A stretch of DNA of 10,066 nucleotides from Actinomyces sp. (GTDB taxonomy: Bacteria; Actinomycetota; Actinomycetes; Actinomycetales; Actinomycetaceae): positions 1 through 10,066 of the forward strand of contig JAHACW010000071.1 in the NCBI GenBank assembly GCA_018375675.1, given 5' to 3'. The notes under the pieces are model-generated. The model had not been told where the DNA came from. It made no database searches and saw only the letters and a program-made list of their open reading frames with translations. The position numbers were made by a program, and so were the translations under genes. Shown here piece after piece: positions 6,181-10,066 of the stretch. Position 1 is the stretch's first letter. Each line of letters begins with the position of its first letter.

Positions 6181-7083
6181 ATGACACTTCCGTTCGTTAT
6201 CGGCGCGTACGCGTCGCATCCGGCACCGGAGCTGGAAGCTGACTACTACCGACTCCTCGCAGATCAGCCGTGGGTGAGCGGCGTTGAGATCCCCTACCCG
6301 GGGCAGCTCGCCACCCAGGGTGAGGTCCTGGCCAGCCACCTGGCGGCTCACTGGGACTTCAATACGATCACCGCGATCCCCGGCACCATGCAGAACGTGT
6401 GGAAGAACGAGAACTTCGGCCTGGCCTCGCCCGACGAGGCCGGACGCGGAGCCGCTCTCGACTTCACCCGCGCGCTGCGTGACGACCTTGCCGCCCTGTG
6501 CGAGCGGGCGGGTCGCCAGCTGGTCGCCCGCGTGCAGCTGCACTCGGCTCCCACGCGCCTGGCGCAGGCGGACGCTTTCAAGCGTTCGCTCGCCGAGGTG
6601 GCCACATGGGACTGGTGCGGGGCCACGCTCGTCATCGAGCACTGCGACAAGTACATCCCCGAGCAGAACCCCGAAAAGGGCTTCCTCTCCCTCGAATCCG
6701 AGATCGACATCGTCTCCGAGGCAGGCATCGGCATCCACCTCAACTGGGGCCGCTCCGCCGTGGAGGGACGTAGCGCGGACACCGCCTACGAGCATGTGCT
6801 CGAGGCTGGCAAGCGCGGCGTCCTGGACGGCATCATCTTCTCGGGCGCAGGCCCGGAGGAAACCCAGTACGGATACTCCTGGATCGACGGGCACCTGCCC
6901 GCGCAGGCCGACGAACCGACCTCGCTCATGGACGAGGCCGAGATCGCCCGCTGCGCACAGGCCGCCGTCGAGGGTGGAGCCAAGTACCTTGGCGCGAAGG
7001 TTTGCGTCCCCAAGGACGCATCCCTCGAGCAGCGTCTGGCCATGCTGACCAACATCTACCGGGCCTGCGGTCTCGGCGAGTAA
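6181..7083 (+). CDS. DUF4862-like protein, probable TIM-barrel sugar enzyme in the nan operon
   Basis: The product is 300 aa, soluble, with no signal peptide or membrane segment. I place it in the DUF4862 group from overall sequence feel and length, a recognition rather than a measured hit. Regular strand-like segments with charged ends suggest a TIM barrel of the xylose-isomerase-like kind: VEIPYPG (E36), RVQLHSAP (H121), VIEHCDKY (E153, H154, D156), GIHLNWGRS (H186, N188) and IIFSGAG. Glu and His at strand ends could bind a metal, so isomerase or epimerase chemistry on sialate or a derivative is possible but unproven. The start is the ATG at 6181, nine bases after AAGAAGG; an in-frame ATG at 6172 overlaps the nanT stop (ATGA) but has no room for a ribosome site. 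It is the second gene of the nanT operon, with a strong hairpin 71 nt after its stop. Confidence 0.75.
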   Translation: MTLPFVIGAYASHPAPELEADYYRLLADQPWVSGVEIPYPGQLATQGEVLASHLAAHWDFNTITAIPGTMQNVWKNENFGLASPDEAGRGAALDFTRALRDDLAALCERAGRQLVARVQLHSAPTRLAQADAFKRSLAEVATWDWCGATLVIEHCDKYIPEQNPEKGFLSLESEIDIVSEAGIGIHLNWGRSAVEGRSADTAYEHVLEAGKRGVLDGIIFSGAGPEETQYGYSWIDGHLPAQADEPTSLMDEAEIARCAQAAVEGGAKYLGAKVCVPKDASLEQRLAMLTNIYRACGLGE

Positions 7084-7154
7084 CAGCGTCGCTGGGCGTC
7101 GCTCTCGCATTTTGTGAGCGTGCGGGAGGCGCCCGGCACGAGGCGCACGTGTGA

Positions 7155-7190
7155 GGGAGGGGCGGATGCCAACTGGCATCCGCCCCTCCC
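7155..7190. terminator. Perfect 16-bp hairpin between the convergent nan operon and paralog A
   Basis: GGGAGGGGCGGATGCC (7155-7170) and its exact reverse complement (7175-7190) enclose an AACT loop. It can serve both the DUF4862-like gene from the left and paralog A from the right. The same stem recurs at 8261-8296. Confidence 0.8.
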
Positions 7191-7239
7191 TGCGTCATGT
7201 CGAGGATCCTGCGATGCGTCCCTCGCGTCGGACTCGCGA

Positions 7240-8172
7240 CTAGGGCAAGTCGAATCGCGCCCGGAAAGCGGGGGAGGGGGACAGGTACTGATCGACGCAG
7301 GTGCGCACGGTCTCGGCGTCGATGTCTTGATTCGTGAACAACTCCTGGATGGCCGGGTTATCGCCCTGCGTGATCGTCTCGTACGTTCCTTCCGGCGAGT
7401 AGTAGAAGATGTCGCGGCTCACAACAGCCTCCGGGCGCTGCTTGGCCGTGGTGAGGACGGGGACGCGGCCGAAGATCGCGAGATCCCAGAGCTGCTTCGA
7501 AATGTTCGCGGGGTCGGCGGGGGCGTAGTACATCATGTGGTTCGCCGGGATCGTAAAGAACAGGCCGTGCGGTGCCTGGATGGGGAAACGCGACATGAGC
7601 GCGGGTATGTTCGCGGTCTTCGCCGTGACGAACGGGGATTGCGCCGACAGGCAGGTGAAGGGCCCGAACTGCTGGATGCGCTCGATGGGGAGGTCGTCGG
7701 TGTTCTTTTGTGCGCAATGGAAGAGCTCGTCGATGCTCAGGGGGCATTGGGCCAGCTGTTCGTCTTTCAGCCTGAACAGGGGTGTCGGGCAGTCGAGGCT
7801 GAGCGTCAGCGCGAGGCCGCCGGGGTATTGGCGGGCGTAAGAAAACTGCGGGTGTGCGACAGCGTCGGCAGTGCAGAACTCGGTGCGTATGAGTCGACGT
7901 AGCTCGTCGGGTTTGTTCAGGATGGTTTCGTCGATACGTGTCCGCTCGATAAGGTACGGAACCCACGGATCCATCAGATCGCGGTGCGCATCCGGTTCCG
8001 TAGATATCAGGTTGGTCATGAGTGCGTGAATGCTGCACTTCACGGAATCGTTGAGGAGGAGGAACATTGTGCGCTCGGTTTTGTTGAAGCCAAGCTGAAC
8101 CGTGAGGCCGGCGTCTTCGAGCTTGCTCGTCAGATAGGGCAGGGCCTTATTGAATACGTATTCGGGATCCAT
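7240..8172 (-). CDS. Conserved hypothetical protein, paralog A of a tandem pair
   Basis: The product is 310 aa, predicted soluble and cytoplasmic, with no signal peptide or membrane helix. Function not recognised. Features include an N-terminal block with LLLNDSVKCSIHALM (about 39-53), a central DDLPIERIQQFGPFTC, then FVTAK, an APHGLFF-x-IPANHM segment and a near-C-terminal SRDIFYYSPEGTYETITQG. The middle and C-terminal pattern weakly recalls DUF1444-type proteins, but I would not assign it. I chose the ATG at 8172 because it aligns with the start of paralog B and gives the same length; the frame is open upstream to 8247 but the extra 25 residues have no counterpart in B. There is no Shine-Dalgarno site, and TACAGT lies 6 nt before the ATG, suggesting a leaderless transcript. 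By eye about 72% identical to paralog B. Confidence 0.8.
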   Translation of the reverse strand: MDPEYVFNKALPYLTSKLEDAGLTVQLGFNKTERTMFLLLNDSVKCSIHALMTNLISTEPDAHRDLMDPWVPYLIERTRIDETILNKPDELRRLIRTEFCTADAVAHPQFSYARQYPGGLALTLSLDCPTPLFRLKDEQLAQCPLSIDELFHCAQKNTDDLPIERIQQFGPFTCLSAQSPFVTAKTANIPALMSRFPIQAPHGLFFTIPANHMMYYAPADPANISKQLWDLAIFGRVPVLTTAKQRPEAVVSRDIFYYSPEGTYETITQGDNPAIQELFTNQDIDAETVRTCVDQYLSPSPAFRARFDLP

Positions 8173-8178
8173 GGGGCC

Positions 8179-8184
8179 ACTGTA
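8179..8184 (-). promoter_or_regulatory. Putative -10 of paralog A, leaderless arrangement
   Basis: TACAGT on the - strand ends 6 nt before the ATG at 8172, so transcription would begin at or next to the start codon. No good -35 is visible. The block ACACCC ... CTA-AGTGG-CCC-ATG is conserved, without gaps, upstream of paralog B. Confidence 0.4.
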
Positions 8185-8260
8185 GTCGCGGTCCGGGTGT
8201 TGATGTGTCGGGAGTCCGGTACAAGAGAAGCGAAGTTCCCGGAGCAAAGCGTGGACGCGA

Positions 8261-8296
8261 GGGAGGGGCGGATGCCAATTGGCATCCGCCCCTCCC
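8261..8296. terminator. Perfect 16-bp hairpin after paralog B (second copy)
   Basis: It has the same stem as at 7155-7190, with loop AATT in place of AACT. It lies 49 nt past the paralog B stop on the - strand and upstream of paralog A, so the two paralogs are probably separate transcription units. Confidence 0.8.
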
Positions 8297-8345
8297 TGCG
8301 TCGTGTTGAGGAACGTCTGATGTGTTCCTCGTGTCGGTCGGGCGA

Positions 8346-9278
8346 CTAGGGCAACGCGAATCGCTGCCGGAAAGCGGGGGAAGGCGACAGGTACTGATCG
8401 ACGCAGGTGCGGACGGCCTCGGCGTCGATGTGTGGATTCGTGAAGAACTCCTCGAGCGCCGGATTGTCACCCTGCGTGATCGTCTCGTACGTTCCTTCCG
8501 GCGAATAATAGAAGATGTCGCGGCTCAGAACGGCGTCCGGGTCCTGCTTGCCCGCGCTGATGACGGGGAGGCGGCTGATCTTCGCGAGCTCCCTGAGTTG
8601 CTCCGAAATATTCGCGGGGTCGGCGGGGACGTAGTGCAACATGTGGTTCGCCGGGACCATAAAGAATAGGCCGTGCGGTGCATGGATGAGGAAACGCGAC
8701 ATGAGCTCGGGCATGTTCGCGGCCTTCGCCGTGACGAACGTGGATTGCGCCGAAATGCAGGTGAACGGCCCGAACTGCTGGATGCGCTCGATGGGGAGGT
8801 CGTCGGTGTTCTTTTGTGCGTAATAAAAGAGCTCATCGACGCTCAGTGAGCACTGATCCAGCTGTACGTCGTCCAATCTGAACGGGGAATTCTCGTAGTC
8901 GAGGCTGAGTACCAGCACGATTCCACTGGGGTATTGGCGGGCGTAAGAGTGCAGTGGGGTTGTGGCAACATCGAAAGCGCCGAACTCGGTGCGTATGCGT
9001 CGACGTAGCTCGTCAGGATTGTTCAGGATCGTCTCGCCGATGCGTGCCTGCTTGATGAGGAGCGGGACCCACAGCTCTATCAGAATGCGGTGCACGTCCG
9101 GCTCCGCATATATCAGCTTATTCATGAGTTCATGAATGCTGCACTTCACGGAATCGTTGAGGAGGAGGAATATCGTGCCCTTGGTTTGGTTGAAACCAAC
9201 TTGAACCGTGAAGCCGGCGTCTTCGAGCCTGCTCGTCAGATAGGGCAGGGACTTATTGAGGGCGTATTCGGCATCCAT
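8346..9278 (-). CDS. Conserved hypothetical protein, paralog B of a tandem pair
   Basis: The product is 310 aa, exactly the length of paralog A and collinear with it without gaps; by my count about 87 residues differ. The same blocks are present: LLLNDSVKCSIHELM, DDLPIERIQQFGPFTC, APHGLFF-x-VPANHM and SRDIFYYSPEGTYETITQG. Differences cluster at about 85-125 and 225-250, while the core motifs are unchanged, so both copies appear to be under selection. No signal peptide or membrane segment is visible. The start at 9278 has no Shine-Dalgarno site; TAAAGT lies 6 nt upstream. Function unknown; a binding or immunity-type role with diversified surfaces would fit a duplicated pair, but nothing in the sequence shows it. 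Confidence 0.8.
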   Translation of the reverse strand: MDAEYALNKSLPYLTSRLEDAGFTVQVGFNQTKGTIFLLLNDSVKCSIHELMNKLIYAEPDVHRILIELWVPLLIKQARIGETILNNPDELRRRIRTEFGAFDVATTPLHSYARQYPSGIVLVLSLDYENSPFRLDDVQLDQCSLSVDELFYYAQKNTDDLPIERIQQFGPFTCISAQSTFVTAKAANMPELMSRFLIHAPHGLFFMVPANHMLHYVPADPANISEQLRELAKISRLPVISAGKQDPDAVLSRDIFYYSPEGTYETITQGDNPALEEFFTNPHIDAEAVRTCVDQYLSPSPAFRQRFALP

Positions 9279-9284
9279 GGGACC

Positions 9285-9290
9285 ACTTTA
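9285..9290 (-). promoter_or_regulatory. Putative -10 of paralog B, leaderless arrangement
   Basis: TAAAGT on the - strand (4/6 match to TATAAT) ends 6 nt before the ATG at 9278, the same geometry as in paralog A. The -35 is not recognisable. Confidence 0.45.
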
Positions 9291-9375
9291 GAGCGCATGT
9301 GGGTGTGGCGCATTGGCGCTCGGTGTCGCGTCGGTGCTGCGTGGGCATGTGTAAAGGTGAACTGTCAATGGATGC

Positions 9376-10059
9376 TTAACGGGAGGGATCGATGCTCAGC
9401 TGCTCGGTGAGGAAAGAATGCTCTCCCGCATCGTCGCGCCAGTAGACGAGCGTCGCGCGGGATTCCTGCTGCTCTCGCAGGCTCTGTGACAGGTCCTTGA
9501 AGGCCTCCAGCTTCGAACCGTGTTCATCGATGAGGGTCTTTTCGTTTTCGAGGATCTTCTCGCGGCGCTGTTTCAACGCCAAGAGATCGTGTGTCTGGCG
9601 GGAGAACATTGACTTCTTTTGATCTTCCTCTTCGTACTCGGTGATCTTAGCTTTCACCCCCTCCGACAGATTTTTCAGCGTGCTCCACCGCTCATTGGTT
9701 TTATCGATGCACTCCGTCAGCTGCTGCGTGCGTTTGGTGACCAGCGCCGGGCACTCCTGCAGGGCAAGCGCCACGTGCAGGGCGTGCACCTGGACCTCGG
9801 TAATGTATGCCAGTCCGGCGGCGTTGACATCGCGGATGACATCGTCAATGGGCGTGTCGGTGTCCAGAGCACGGCTGTCCGCGGACAGGAGCAGTAGCTC
9901 CTGTCGTCGCGCGACGGCCGCGAGGGATTGTTCGGCCACCGCGAAACGGGCCGTCATGGACGGGGTAAAGTGCCCGAGCTCGCCGTATTCCTCGGTGATG
10001 TCGCCCAGGGTCTTCGAGGCGGCGATGAGCCCAGCGATCTGCGTGATGTCCACTCGCAC
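9376..10059 (-). CDS. Coiled-coil hypothetical protein, possibly incomplete at the window edge
   Basis: The visible product is 227 aa from a GTG at 10059. The same frame stays open through the last bases of the window and there is no Shine-Dalgarno site before the GTG, so the true start may lie beyond the right edge. Residues 1-105 look like alpha-helical hydrophobic/charged segments. Residues about 107-201 are rich in Glu, Lys, Gln and Arg with heptad-like spacing, typical of a long coiled coil (for example KQRREKILENEKTLIDEHG at 162-180). A short C-terminal tail contains ATLVYWRDDAGEHSF. No transmembrane segment or signal peptide is visible. The gene lies 97 bp upstream of paralog B on the same strand, with no clear terminator between them, so read-through is possible. 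Family not recognised. Confidence 0.7.
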   Translation of the reverse strand: MRVDITQIAGLIAASKTLGDITEEYGELGHFTPSMTARFAVAEQSLAAVARRQELLLLSADSRALDTDTPIDDVIRDVNAAGLAYITEVQVHALHVALALQECPALVTKRTQQLTECIDKTNERWSTLKNLSEGVKAKITEYEEEDQKKSMFSRQTHDLLALKQRREKILENEKTLIDEHGSKLEAFKDLSQSLREQQESRATLVYWRDDAGEHSFLTEQLSIDPSR

Positions 10060-10066
10060 GAGAAGA

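Larger units (their letters stand above)
7155..9311. repeat. Direct tandem duplication, 1106-bp period
   Basis: Unit 1 (7155 to about 8205) and unit 2 (8261 to about 9311) each hold a terminator palindrome, a short spacer, a 310-codon - strand gene and about 30 bp of promoter DNA. Hairpins (7155/8261), stop codons (7240/8346), start codons (8172/9278) and internal identical blocks all keep the same 1106-bp offset, so there is no net insertion or deletion. Similarity fades about 30 bp upstream of each start. Confidence 0.9.

Noticed and set aside
6013..7179. 388-codon - strand frame across the nanT end and the DUF4862-like gene
   Set aside because: It overlaps two well-supported genes in antisense and shows shadow composition.
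8173..8247. N-terminal extension of paralog A to 8247
   Set aside because: The extra 25 codons have no counterpart in paralog B and would cover the conserved promoter block.

Overview
The window is high-GC DNA (only the nan intergenic region is visibly AT-rich) with GC-biased third codon positions. Its closest fit is a host-associated member of the Actinomycetota, probably Actinomycetaceae (Actinomyces/Schaalia-like). That placement is an inference from base composition, from the GlmM, NanT and sialidase sequences and from a sialic-acid lifestyle; no marker gene settles it.

Layout. Bases 1-704 hold no credible gene. They contain a probable end of an IS256-family element (about 1-98), a 75-bp inverted-repeat element (169-243), a degenerate array with 20-nt periodicity (260-419) and a strong hairpin (501-526). 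Next comes glmM on the + strand (705-2057), ending at a perfect hairpin. It converges on a sialidase gene (nanH, - strand, 4436-2199), which has its own terminator hairpin. An AT-rich 263-bp region (4437-4699) separates nanH from the divergent sialate transporter gene nanT (4700-6175). Just after nanT (5-bp gap) lies a gene for a DUF4862-like, probable TIM-barrel protein (6181-7083). The rest is on the - strand: two tandem paralogous genes of unknown function (8172-7240 and 9278-8346), each 310 codons plus stop, and a coiled-coil protein gene (10059-9376) that may continue past the right edge.

How the genes fit together. nanH, nanT and the DUF4862-like gene form a divergent sialic-acid unit: cleavage of sialosides, uptake of free sialate and probably a further sugar-processing step. 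The intergenic region has two face-to-face promoters. Each carries a TTGTC-n-GACAA type palindrome near its start site, as expected for control by one GntR/FadR-type repressor (NanR-like). That regulator and the catabolic genes nanA, nanK and nanE are not in the window. The sialidase has all the expected active-site residues but no signal peptide, and an in-frame stop upstream rules out a longer start, so it looks cytoplasmic.

The two 310-aa paralogs come from a direct duplication with a 1106-bp period. The duplication includes the terminator palindrome and a short upstream promoter block. They are about 72% identical in protein by eye, yet share stretches of perfect DNA identity (54 and 35 nt), and both appear to be leaderless transcripts. 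Their family and function are not recognised with confidence.
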